DNA of 33,344 nucleotides from Chitinivibrionia bacterium (GTDB taxonomy: Bacteria; Fibrobacterota; Chitinivibrionia; Chitinivibrionales; Chitinivibrionaceae), in NCBI GenBank assembly GCA_009779925.1, contig WRAZ01000024.1, positions 1-33,344 on the forward strand, read 5' to 3'. The translations under genes and the position numbers were made by a program. The notes beneath the pieces were generated by a model. It was not told where the DNA came from and made no database searches. It saw only the letters and a list, made by a program, of their open reading frames with translations. This document shows positions 24,278-31,769 of this stretch, piece after piece. Position 1 is the stretch's first letter. Every line of letters starts with the position of its first letter.

Positions 24278-25015
24278 TCAAGAGGTTTTCTGATTTTGAG
24301 CGTTTTCGGTCAAAACAAACAACGATCCACAATTTTCGCACGCAACCAAAACGGCGCTTGAAAAGATTTTTTTCAAAAGGTTCGGGCTTATAACCTGTCC
24401 GCAATACGAACACTTCTTACTGTCCGCAGATATGTGCGCAAGCACTTTTCCGCTTCTTTTACGCCCAAGCAAAACAGCATCATACATCTTTAGCAAATCT
24501 TCATCCACTTTCGGACAAAGCGCATTTTTTTCGCTTGTGGTCGCCGCAATATCGTCGTCAATCGAGGCAATTTTGCTCGTCAATTCTTCAATTTGCGGAG
24601 AATTTTGCGCAATCACTCCGTCAACTTCTTCTTGCGCCGCCTTAAATTCTTCTTGCAACTGGGGCAATTTTTCTTTAAGCTTCGCAATGCTTTGCTTTGT
24701 TTCCGCCACAACTGTCTTGCGAGTTCTTATTTCTTTTTGCACGGCGTCGAATTCCTTATTGTTTTTTACGGAAGTCAAACGCTCGTGGCTTCGAGCAAGT
24801 TCATTGTTGTGAGTTTCAAGGTCGATATTTGCCGACGAAATATCCTTTTCCAACTTTTCCAAATTGCTTTTTGTCAAGTCTCGCGACTTTTCTTTTTGAC
24901 CTATTACTTCTTTTAATTCTGCAAGTTTCAGAGGATACTCAAGTTTAGAATTTTCAAGTTGGGCGATTTTTATATCTAAAGTTTCTATTTCCAAAAGTTT
25001 ATTTTCAAAGGACAT
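24278..25015 (-). CDS. coiled-coil protein with C4 zinc ribbon (CT398/CdsZ-like)
   Basis: 245 aa. Residues ~5-180 are a long antiparallel coiled coil rich in Leu, Glu and Lys. The C-terminus has a four-cysteine zinc ribbon (CSYCGQ ... ACENCGSLF) of the zf-RING_7 type. In chlamydia and Helicobacter the homologues bind sigma-54, flagellar or type III secretion partners; the role here is unknown. GGGAGG precedes the ATG. It lies between two minus-strand tRNA genes. Confidence 0.85.
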   Translation of the reverse strand: MSFENKLLEIETLDIKIAQLENSKLEYPLKLAELKEVIGQKEKSRDLTKSNLEKLEKDISSANIDLETHNNELARSHERLTSVKNNKEFDAVQKEIRTRKTVVAETKQSIAKLKEKLPQLQEEFKAAQEEVDGVIAQNSPQIEELTSKIASIDDDIAATTSEKNALCPKVDEDLLKMYDAVLLGRKRSGKVLAHISADSKKCSYCGQVISPNLLKKIFSSAVLVACENCGSLFVLTENAQNQKTS

Positions 25016-25062
25016 CTAAACCTCCCTGCTATTTTATGTTCATATTGCCTTAAATTAAGAAG

Positions 25063-25136
25063 TGGGCGCACAAGGGCTCGAACCTTGGACTAACGGATTA
25101 TGAGTCCGCTACTCTAACCGACTGAGTTATGCGCCC
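25063..25136 (-). tRNA. tRNA with CAT anticodon (elongator Met, possibly Ile2)
   Basis: Acceptor GGGCGCA/TGCGCCC, anticodon loop CTCATAA, T-loop TTCGAGC; no encoded CCA. It is not an initiator type. Elongator Met and lysidine-modified Ile cannot be separated by eye. Confidence 0.9.
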
Positions 25137-25204
25137 AAAAAACTACCGCAATATACGTTTTTTTCGCAGTGGCTGTCAAGGGGGAAAACAAAATTAAAGC
25201 GTTT

Positions 25205-25930
25205 TCATACGGAACTGCCCGTTTCTATTATCCTCATCATATCTTTTACAGCGGCATCCAAGCCTACAAAAACTGCGCGCGAAATTATAGAATGACCGAT
25301 ATTTAACTCTGCAATGCAGTCAATCGCCGCAACTGCCGCCGTGTTATGGTAATTCAGTCCGTGCCCTGCGTTCACGATAAGTCCCAATTTGTGCGCATAA
25401 GCCGCCGCGTCCTTAAGGCGTTCGAGTTCGTGCATTTGCTCCTTGCCTCTTGCGTTTGCGTAATTGCCAGTGTGCAATTCTATATGGCTCGCACCAATTT
25501 TCAGCGCCGCTTTAATCTGGTCGAAATCGGGGTCTATAAAAAGCGATACACCGATGTTATTTTCCATTAATTTTGCGATTTTATCCACAAGCTCTTTCTC
25601 GTGTCCACGAACAGGAAGCCCGCCTTCCGTGGTTTTTTCCGCGCGTTTTTCGGGAACAAGCGTTGCAATATTCGGACGAACATCCACGGCAATCGCCACC
25701 ATTTCCTGCGTTGCCGCCATTTCCAAGTTAAAAGATGTCGTCGAAATCTGCCTTATCAAATAAATGTCGTTGTCGTTAATGTGGCGCCTGTCTTCCCGAA
25801 GGTGCGCCGTAATTCCCGAAGCCCCTGCAATTTCCGCCAACGCCGCTCCGTGAACCGGGCTTGGCTCGATTCCGCCTCTTGCCTGACGAAGCGTGGCTAT
25901 GTGGTCGATATTTACGCTGAGTTTTGCCAT
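25205..25930 (-). CDS. pdxJ: pyridoxine 5'-phosphate synthase PdxJ
   Basis: Final ring-closing enzyme of the DXP-dependent vitamin B6 route, joining 1-deoxyxylulose 5-phosphate with 3-amino-2-oxopropyl phosphate. The 241-aa TIM barrel shows the family blocks LSVNIDHIATLRQARGG, GITAHLREDRRHI, VPEKRAE.TTEGGL, SLFIDPD and VNAGHGLNYHN. AAGGAG precedes the ATG, 16 bases after the stop of the deacetylase-like gene, so they are probably co-transcribed. Confidence 0.96.
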   Translation of the reverse strand: MAKLSVNIDHIATLRQARGGIEPSPVHGAALAEIAGASGITAHLREDRRHINDNDIYLIRQISTTSFNLEMAATQEMVAIAVDVRPNIATLVPEKRAEKTTEGGLPVRGHEKELVDKIAKLMENNIGVSLFIDPDFDQIKAALKIGASHIELHTGNYANARGKEQMHELERLKDAAAYAHKLGLIVNAGHGLNYHNTAAVAAIDCIAELNIGHSIISRAVFVGLDAAVKDMMRIIETGSSV

Positions 25931-25946
25931 ATATTTTTCTCCTTTT

Positions 25947-27158
25947 TTATAAGTGTGTTATCGGTACTAATCTTATTCCCCGTCTTGCAATATTGGGCAA
26001 AACGTTAATAAATGCCTGTACAAAATTGTCGTCCGCCGCAACAAAAATTGTGGAATTTCTGTTTTGCGCAACCCTCTCGGCAACTGAGTTTATCTGCCTT
26101 TCCCATTCGGCAACGCTAAGCCCTCTTGCACCGTCCGCGGGCAACCAAAAAGTTATGGTATCGTAAGGAGCGTTAATTTCGCGCGCAACTTCTCTTGCCG
26201 TCGAAGTTCGGGCAGTGCGGCGAGCGTCCACAAACATTATGTTGCGCCTTCTTATGGTATTCAGAAAATTTTGCGCGGTAGTTCGGGAATTAAGCACAAG
26301 ATTTCCCGTTTGCGCAAAAAAACCGACCGCGTTCGGATACATCCTTGTAAGCATATTCATTCTTTCGTTTATCCGGCGACGATTGTCTGCCTGCCTGATT
26401 GTGTATCGTCTCTGCTCAAAATGCGTCTGGTTATCCTCGATGGGAATTTCAATTAAGACGGGCAAGAGCAACTGGCTAAAAATTTCGGGAACGGTATCTC
26501 TCACTTCTCTGCGACGTCTTTCTTCCTCTTCACCGTCGGGAGAAACCGAATGAATAACGGAAGAATTCACCTGCCAAGGCGTTAAAACAAAACTCAACGG
26601 CTGACCGAGTTCCAAAAGCGCAAGACTTTTTTCGGGCGATAACCTATCAAGTCCCCTTATCAAAAACGCCGCGCGCGCGCTTGGCGCCGCAACTTCGTTG
26701 GTTATTACTATTTCACATATAATTTTTTCGCTCGGTCGCCGTTTGTTTTCAAAAACCATTCGGACAAATTCCCGCCGCCCCGCTACTCGTCCTCTGCGAA
26801 CGTGCATAGATTCCACTATTCGATATTCCGTATTTTCGACGACGGCAAATATCTGCATAACAAATTCTTCTATAAGTTTCGCGCGCGGGAAGCGAATTGT
26901 TATAACGGTCTGTAATTCTTCCAAGTCGATGTCGGTGGTAAAATTATCGTCGTTTATCCCAAAGGAGCGAGCGGTTATGCGTAATTTTTCCTCAAACAAA
27001 AAGTCCCGTCTCTGAATAAACGCCGCCGAGGTCGAAAACTCGCTCTGCCCTCCCCCGATTGCGGCTCTGACAATCAGCAAAATCACGACGGACAAAAGCG
27101 CCGCCGCCAAAATTGCGGCAGGGATAATTACTATGAGTTTTTGCTTTTTATCGTTCAT
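25947..27158 (-). CDS. divergent polysaccharide deacetylase (YibQ-like), membrane anchored
   Basis: A 403-aa protein with one N-terminal membrane anchor (LIVIIPAAILAAALLSVVILLIV). The C-terminal ~200 residues follow the PF04748 (YibQ) plan: an N-terminal strand pair, a segment with YPNAVGFFAQ in place of the usual NHMGS, then IMFVDARRTARTSTAREVAREINAPY and a final FVAADDN helix. The canonical metal ligands are hard to see, so activity is doubtful. Residues ~40-190 are not assigned. Promoter TAGTATTTT lies at 27187-27195 on the minus strand. Confidence 0.65.
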   Translation of the reverse strand: MNDKKQKLIVIIPAAILAAALLSVVILLIVRAAIGGGQSEFSTSAAFIQRRDFLFEEKLRITARSFGINDDNFTTDIDLEELQTVITIRFPRAKLIEEFVMQIFAVVENTEYRIVESMHVRRGRVAGRREFVRMVFENKRRPSEKIICEIVITNEVAAPSARAAFLIRGLDRLSPEKSLALLELGQPLSFVLTPWQVNSSVIHSVSPDGEEEERRRREVRDTVPEIFSQLLLPVLIEIPIEDNQTHFEQRRYTIRQADNRRRINERMNMLTRMYPNAVGFFAQTGNLVLNSRTTAQNFLNTIRRRNIMFVDARRTARTSTAREVAREINAPYDTITFWLPADGARGLSVAEWERQINSVAERVAQNRNSTIFVAADDNFVQAFINVLPNIARRGIRLVPITHL

Positions 27159-27186
27159 TTACGCGCTTTCCCCAAAATGTTCGCGT

Positions 27187-27195
27187 AAAAATACT
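27187..27195 (-). promoter_or_regulatory. promoter element before the deacetylase-like / pdxJ unit
   Basis: On the minus strand TAGTATTTT, about 28 bases before the start codon, with TTGATA 13-15 bases upstream of it. Confidence 0.4.
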
Positions 27196-27238
27196 ATTTT
27201 TCCACATATCAATTCAGTAATTATCGGAAATTAAGTGT

Positions 27239-27955
27239 ATGAAAACGATTTTTTTAAGTCAAATAGACCCGCAAAACCAAATGCCGCTTGAGAGCGAACT
27301 ATTTGAACGCGCAAAATTGTCCGACGAAATAATTTTACTAATATATTCTTGGAACGGCGATGTAATATCGACAGGCAAACTGCAAAAACACCTAAAAATC
27401 GACCGAGAAAAATGCAAAAAAGACGGCGTAAAAATTGTAGAACGCATAACAGGCGGCAGAGCGGTTTTGCACTCAAACGATATATGCTATTCGATTTCGA
27501 TACCGCAGATTTTTGTGAAACAGACAGGCGAAAATTTAAAATCCGCAATTTCATCGATTTCAAAACCGATAGTAAAAACATTGATAGATTTTGGTATTAA
27601 AGTAGATTGCAAAACAGAGGACAAGCGCAATTTGCACAGCGATTTTTGTGCCGAAACACAAACCTTCGGCGAAATCAGCGTTGGTGGCAAAAAACTTGTG
27701 GCAAGCTCGCAGGTTTATACGCCGCAAGGAATTTTACAGCACGGAACTATTCCGATAACTGCGGATTATCGAAGAATTTGCGATTATTTTGAGGGGGATT
27801 GTGAAGAGGTAAGGGAGTTTTTGCGAAGAAACACAACTTATTTGGACGAAATTTGCAATGATTTTAAAGCAGAAAGTTTTATTATGGCATTGGCGAGAAA
27901 TTTTGAGGAGTTGGCGAAAAACCTCTCCCAAAGCGGTGTTTCTCTCGATTTATGA
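27239..27955 (+). CDS. LipM-type octanoyltransferase / lipoate-protein ligase family
   Basis: 238 aa of the BPL/LplA/LipB fold. The substrate loop ERITGGRAVLH (69-78) is diagnostic. The FCAETQTFGEISVGGKKLVASSQ segment aligns with LipM, with a cysteine at residue 137 at the position of the LipM nucleophile and the Lys-containing GGKK after it; LQHGTIPI closes the core. LipM moves octanoyl groups from ACP to GcvH in the first step of lipoate synthesis. A lipoate ligase role is the alternative. The stop codon lies inside a long palindrome. Confidence 0.82.
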   Translation: MKTIFLSQIDPQNQMPLESELFERAKLSDEIILLIYSWNGDVISTGKLQKHLKIDREKCKKDGVKIVERITGGRAVLHSNDICYSISIPQIFVKQTGENLKSAISSISKPIVKTLIDFGIKVDCKTEDKRNLHSDFCAETQTFGEISVGGKKLVASSQVYTPQGILQHGTIPITADYRRICDYFEGDCEEVREFLRRNTTYLDEICNDFKAESFIMALARNFEELAKNLSQSGVSLDL

Positions 27956-27988
27956 AAATTGGAAGTCAGACTTCCAATTTTCATAAAT
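27948..27988. repeat. perfect 41-nt palindrome spanning the stop codon of the LipM-like gene
   Basis: Two 20-base arms are exact inverted copies around a single central base (27968). The left arm covers the last two sense codons and the TGA stop. As RNA it forms an 18-bp hairpin with a 5-nt loop, without a T-run. It may act as mRNA stabiliser, terminator or protein-binding site. Confidence 0.85.
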
Positions 27989-28075
27989 ATATTAGGGAGA
28001 GATAAGTTAAATCGCATTTTAATCGCAGTTTCCGAGAGCAAATATTATTTTAATCCGCAAAAAGCGCTATTATTT

Positions 28076-28300
28076 ATGAAAAGAGGAAAACATTTGAAAA
28101 TACGAAATTTCTACTCATACGTCCCCGACGACGAAAAGCAATGTTCCTTCTGCATAGGAAAAAACGGCGAGGCAAAGAGGTTATATTCCTCTGCCCAAGA
28201 AGCCGCCGAAGTGGCGAGACATCAAATGTCAGTAAATAAGGTTTCGCTCAAAGAGTACCCTTGTCCGTATGGCGCGGGGTGGCATTTGACGAGTGGGTGA
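28076..28300 (+). CDS. small Cys-containing protein of unknown function
   Basis: The open frame runs from further upstream, but the palindrome and lack of a ribosome site argue for the ATG at 28076 (74 aa); a TTG at 28094 with AGAGGA upstream is an alternative. The protein has CSFC near the N-terminus, a charged helix (SSAQEAAEVARHQMSV) and the ending YPCPYGAGWHLTSG. This matches small proteins ending CPxCGxWHLTS, but here the second Cys of that motif is Gly. A zinc-binding or tRNA/nucleic-acid role is a guess. Confidence 0.55.
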   Translation: MKRGKHLKIRNFYSYVPDDEKQCSFCIGKNGEAKRLYSSAQEAAEVARHQMSVNKVSLKEYPCPYGAGWHLTSG

Positions 28301-28344
28301 GGCGCACGTTTCGCTTGGAATTTTTAATAAAAGCGAACGCTATC

Positions 28345-28384
28345 AAATAGACAGATAATTTTTTCGGATTGTCTGTCTATTTTT
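28345..28384 (+). terminator. intrinsic terminator after the LipM-like gene and small protein
   Basis: AAATAGACAGA (28345-28355) pairs perfectly with TCTGTCTATTT (28372-28382), followed by T's. Confidence 0.75.
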
Positions 28385-28411
28385 CCACAGCGGCGCTTCT
28401 CTCAATATCGA

Positions 28412-28792
28412 TTAAAGAACGTCCCAATATCCAAAACCTGCTTCTATTGTGTTGTCCAAGCAGAAAAAGCTGAGAATTTCTCCGTTTCTCTTTGTATAAA
28501 CCATAAATATATGTACTCCGCCTATGTTAATTCTGGCTAGGCTCTTATTAACGCGAAAAACCTCGACTGCACGACCTGCCACTACATAATCAATCGGTAA
28601 TCGCGGAAGTTTTCTTCCTCTTTCTAATATTATATTTCTGTTAGGCATTTTTAGTACAACTCTTGTATAATTAGTAATACTGACTCTTTCTTGCCACTCT
28701 TTCGCTTCTTGACTATCCCAGTCAACATTCTGCGCCCACACACTTACATAAAATACCATCAACATCAACACTGTTTTAGCGAATACGCCCAT
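28412..28792 (-). CDS. small secreted protein controlled by leader RNA F
   Basis: The start is the ATG at 28792: AGAAAGG lies upstream and a signal peptide begins there (MGVFAKTVLMLMVFYVSVWA). The longer frame reads through the structured leader and is not used. The mature ~105 residues are rich in beta-type segments (TRVVLKMPNRNIIL, INIGGVHIFMVYTK) and end in FGYWDVL. The family is not recognised. Signal peptide and leader link it to the other leader-controlled envelope genes. Confidence 0.72.
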   Translation of the reverse strand: MGVFAKTVLMLMVFYVSVWAQNVDWDSQEAKEWQERVSITNYTRVVLKMPNRNIILERGRKLPRLPIDYVVAGRAVEVFRVNKSLARINIGGVHIFMVYTKRNGEILSFFCLDNTIEAGFGYWDVL

Positions 28793-29018
28793 AATACCGC
28801 AACCTTTCTGCCGTTTTTCAGCAATTTTTTTAAGTTCAGACAGAAACACAGCAAAGGCTGTTCTGCCCATAATCAATTGTTTCACGACAAACACCGAAAA
28901 ATGTTCCATTATTTAAATAGAAGCCTCAACGCAGCAGAACAACCTTATGAGGGAAGTTCGCGTTGAGGTATAATAAAAATTACGAAAAAGTAGAAAACTA
29001 CATTTTCGGCATTTGTCG
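28793..29018 (-). ncRNA. structured 5' leader RNA, copy F
   Basis: P1 pairs 29003-29018 with 28885-28900 (16 bp, two G-U on the minus strand). The inner hairpin is a perfect 9-bp stem (28960-28968 with 28924-28932), and its loop reads AAGGTTGTTCTGC on the minus strand. The complementary GGCAGAACAGCC is the reverse of 28856-28867, 17 nt after P1, followed by the competing ACAGC/GCTGT hairpin. The start codon is 63 nt on. The likely -10 is AATTATTTT (29027-29035). Confidence 0.78.
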
Positions 29019-29233
29019 TAGGCGGTAAAATAATTTATGCGCGATATAATTTACGGATTTCACTCCTAAAACTTATCAAAAAGACAAAGTCTGAAAATTC
29101 TATTCCGCAAACTTATCCCTGCTCGATTTCTGCAGAACTTAAAAAAAGCACTCAAGCCTCGCCTCTTTATTGCCGATATATAGTAAAAAACACTAAAAAA
29201 CGCACAAAATACCGCATTGTTTAATTGCCAAAA

Positions 29234-29241
29234 AGTATTTT
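29234..29241 (+). promoter_or_regulatory. promoter element before the TPR gene
   Basis: AGTATTTT followed by TG, the recurring -10-type element, 35 bases before the start codon. The rest of 29036-29275 shows no gene. Confidence 0.35.
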
Positions 29242-29275
29242 TGCGCGTAAAAGACATGGATAAAAAGGAGTTGTG

Positions 29276-30025
29276 ATGACTGATTTTCAAGCCAAAAAAT
29301 TGGAAGAAGCCGAAAATAACATACAGAACGACAATTACAATGACGCTATGCTTACACTTATTGAGTTGATTGACGAAGACCCAACTCTTGCCGCTCCATA
29401 CAACAATTTGGGCTTTATTTCGTGGCAACAGGAACGTTGGGCGGACGCTTTCGGACTATTCAGAGAAGCCGTAAGATTAGACAACACCAACGAAGATTAT
29501 TTAAACAATCTCCTTGACGCGGCGTTGAAACTCAAAAAAATCGAAGAAGTCGCTCCCATTTTTGAAAAGGCGGCGAATGATAATCACGACAACGAAAACA
29601 TCACAATAATTCACACAGCGATAACCTCGCCCGACAATGATATTTACCAAAGCGTACGCGCATATTTGCTGGGATATTGGCATCCGCTCATCGAAGAGGG
29701 TGAACGCGCCATTAAAAACGGCGAATTTGTCGATGCGATTACAGCGTTTGTTAATCACATTGATGAAGTCAGACCTTGCGCGGAAGCGTATAACGGGCTC
29801 GGAATTATACAGTTTAACGCAAAAGAATACGAAGAGGCGTTCGGACTGTTTTTTGAGTCGCTCAAATACAATCCACTCAATCAGGACGTTTATTTGAATA
29901 TGTTTGACTGCGCGCTTGAATGCGAAAGAGAAGACGCCGCGTTGCAAATTTACGAATTTTGGGCAAAAGAGTATCCGATGTTAGAGCAAATTCGCGGTGA
30001 AACCGAAATCTTAATAAAAAAATAA
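29276..30025 (+). CDS. tetratricopeptide-repeat protein
   Basis: 249 aa, cytoplasmic (no signal peptide). Two TPR clusters are visible: residues ~5-75 (AENNIQNDNYNDAMLTLIEL, then AAPYNNLGFISWQQERWADA) and ~145-215 (GEFVDAITAFVNHI, then EAYNGLGIIQFNAKEYEEAF). Such proteins are protein-protein adaptors; the partner cannot be read from the sequence. AAGGAG precedes the ATG; a GTG just before it is closer to the ribosome site than usual. Confidence 0.85.
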   Translation: MTDFQAKKLEEAENNIQNDNYNDAMLTLIELIDEDPTLAAPYNNLGFISWQQERWADAFGLFREAVRLDNTNEDYLNNLLDAALKLKKIEEVAPIFEKAANDNHDNENITIIHTAITSPDNDIYQSVRAYLLGYWHPLIEEGERAIKNGEFVDAITAFVNHIDEVRPCAEAYNGLGIIQFNAKEYEEAFGLFFESLKYNPLNQDVYLNMFDCALECEREDAALQIYEFWAKEYPMLEQIRGETEILIKK

Positions 30026-30074
30026 GATTTTTACGACTTATTTGAAATAAAAATAATTTTTTTCAAAATAAGTA

Positions 30075-30110
30075 TAAAGTATTTCAAAAAACCTGCCGAT
30101 AGCATATAAT
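30075..30110 (+). promoter_or_regulatory. overlapping sigma-28-like and sigma-70-like promoter before a small RNA
   Basis: TAAAGTAT (30075-30082), 12 bases, then GCCGATAG (30095-30102). The -35 is identical to that of the flgM promoter, with one extra spacer base. TTTCAA-N17-TATAAT (30082-30110) overlaps it. Confidence 0.5.
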
Positions 30111-30114
30111 GAAA

Positions 30115-30232
30115 AACGAAAGATGCACCTCCCTTGTGTGTTTCTGCTGAACTTCCCCAATTTGTGAAGCAGATTATCTTTAATACGTTTTTATAAAGAA
30201 AATGCTGTCTTCCCCAAGGCAGCATTTTCATT
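30115..30232 (+). ncRNA. candidate small RNA with C-rich anti-Shine-Dalgarno-like loops
   Basis: About 115 nt between the promoter and a strong terminator, with no convincing gene (only a 14-codon frame without ribosome site). It contains GCACCTCCCTTGTG, CTTCCCCAA inside a CTGCT/AGCAG hairpin, and a second CTTCCCCAA in the terminator loop. Repeated unpaired UCCC(C) is typical of RNAs that pair with ribosome sites of target mRNAs. I do not recognise it as 6S, tmRNA or SRP RNA. Confidence 0.5.
30199..30228 (+). terminator. intrinsic terminator of the candidate small RNA
   Basis: A 13-bp stem (AAAATGCTGTCTT / AAGGCAGCATTTT, one G-U) with loop CCCC, followed by T-rich sequence. Confidence 0.85.
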
Positions 30233-30309
30233 TTTCTCTTCACATTCTATTTTGCTGATAAGTTCTCGTTCTCCACGTTTTGCTGTAAAAAAACACAAAA
30301 AAGCATTCG

Positions 30310-30342
30310 TTGCCGATTTTGAGGTCGGAAATTTATTATTTT
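30310..30342 (+). promoter_or_regulatory. putative promoter of lpxC-fabZ
   Basis: TTGCCG (30310-30315), 18 bases, TATTATTTT (30334-30342); 36 bases before the start codon. Confidence 0.5.
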
Positions 30343-30377
30343 ATCTGTAAATAAATATAACGGAGGATAAACCTACA

Positions 30378-31745
30378 ATGAAACAAAGAACTATAGCAAA
30401 AAGCGCTTCCATTTCGGGAGTTGGACTTCACACCGGAGTTAAAGGAACAATTACACTTCACCCTGCGAAAATTGACAGCGGAATAACATTCGTGCGAATA
30501 GACACGCCGCAAAAAACCGAAATTCCCGCAGATATAGACTATGTTGTCGGGGATGCGCTCAGCACAGCAATCGGCATCGGCGACGTAAAAATTTTCACGA
30601 TAGAACACTTAATGGCGGCATTGGCGGCAACAAATATTTCAAACTGCCGAATTGAAATAGACGCAGAAGAAGTTCCGTTAATCGACGGCTCAGCAAGACC
30701 GTTCATTGACCTGATAACGGAGGCGGGAGTGCTGAAACAAGACGCGGAGCAGGAATTTATAGAATTTGACGAGCCGATGTGGCTTTACAACGAAAACAGC
30801 ACAGCTTTGGCGGTTTTCCCAGCGGAAGACTACTACATAACGCTTATGGTGGACTACAATTCTCCGATAATCGGCGCGCAACACACAACAATGTTTAATT
30901 TTAATAATTTTGAAAAAGATTTTGCGCCTGCCAGAACGTTCTGCTTTTTATCGGAAATTGAAGAATTGGCAAAACGAGGGCTTATTAAAGGCGGCACCTT
31001 AGACAGCGCAATGGTTGTGCAGGATATTCCGTTTGACGAAAAAATGGCGGAGGAATTGAAAGCAAAATTTCCAAATTCAAAAGAGATTTTCCCCGGAACG
31101 AACGGCTTTGTGAACAATCGCGAACTGCGTTTTCCGAACGAACTTTGCAGACACAAGGCGGTTGATTTGGTAGGCGACTTGTATCTGCTCGGAAAGCCGA
31201 TAAGAGGACACGTTATGGCGGCTCGCAGTGGACACGCGGCAAACCAAACATTCGCAAAAAGAGTGCGCGAATATCTGAAAAAGAAGAAAGAAGAACAGCA
31301 CAATATCTCATACGCCGACATTATGAAAATGCTTCCTCACCGCTACCCGTTTTTGCTTGTTGACGGCGTTGAAAAAATCATTCCCGGAGAAAAAATTTCG
31401 GCATACAAAAACGTCTCTTTCAACGACCATTTCTTTCAAGGACATTTTCCCGGAAACCCGATTATGCCGGGCGTTTTGCAATTAGAAGCGTTGGCGCAAG
31501 CAGGCGGAATTATGGTTTTATATGAAGATTTAGGCAAGGAAGAAAACGAGAACAATAAGAAAAATATGCTTTATATGGGAATAAACGAATGCAAATTCAG
31601 AAATCCCGTGCGCCCGGGCGATAAACTCGTTTTGGAAGTAAATCTTGTCAAGAAAAGGCGCAACATTTTTGTTTGCGAAGCAAAGGCGAAGGTTAACGGA
31701 AAAATAACCTGCGAAGCGGAATTAACTTGTATGGTAAATGCTTAA
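30378..31745 (+). CDS. lpxC/fabZ: bifunctional LpxC deacetylase / FabZ dehydratase fusion
   Basis: Two lipid A and fatty-acid enzymes in one 455-aa chain. Residues 1-~300 are LpxC, which deacetylates UDP-3-O-acyl-GlcNAc: zinc ligands H77 (TIEHLMAAL), H259 and D263 (CRHKAVD), and general acid H286 (SGHAANQ). After a Lys/Glu-rich linker, residues ~312-455 are FabZ, with the catalytic His356 in GHFPGNPIMPGV and Glu370 in QLEALAQAGG. FabZ supplies unsaturated acyl-ACP while LpxC commits to lipid A, so the fusion links the two pathways. The same fusion is known in Bacteroidetes, Fibrobacter and relatives. GGAGG precedes the ATG. Confidence 0.96.
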   Translation: MKQRTIAKSASISGVGLHTGVKGTITLHPAKIDSGITFVRIDTPQKTEIPADIDYVVGDALSTAIGIGDVKIFTIEHLMAALAATNISNCRIEIDAEEVPLIDGSARPFIDLITEAGVLKQDAEQEFIEFDEPMWLYNENSTALAVFPAEDYYITLMVDYNSPIIGAQHTTMFNFNNFEKDFAPARTFCFLSEIEELAKRGLIKGGTLDSAMVVQDIPFDEKMAEELKAKFPNSKEIFPGTNGFVNNRELRFPNELCRHKAVDLVGDLYLLGKPIRGHVMAARSGHAANQTFAKRVREYLKKKKEEQHNISYADIMKMLPHRYPFLLVDGVEKIIPGEKISAYKNVSFNDHFFQGHFPGNPIMPGVLQLEALAQAGGIMVLYEDLGKEENENNKKNMLYMGINECKFRNPVRPGDKLVLEVNLVKKRRNIFVCEAKAKVNGKITCEAELTCMVNA

Positions 31746-31769
31746 AACTGCGTAAGAAGAGAGAAAATT

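Noticed and set aside
28793-28909. N-terminal extension of the small secreted protein
   Set aside because: It lies in leader F; the signal peptide and ribosome site both point to the ATG at 28792.
29150-29180. GCCGATAT upstream of the TPR gene as a third sigma-28 promoter
   Set aside because: The -35 at the right distance reads CAAGCCTC, too far from TAAAGTTT.
30115-30232. SRP RNA, 6S RNA or tmRNA between the TPR gene and lpxC
   Set aside because: The conserved GGAAGGAAGCA apical loop, the long 6S duplex and the tRNA-like ends are all absent.
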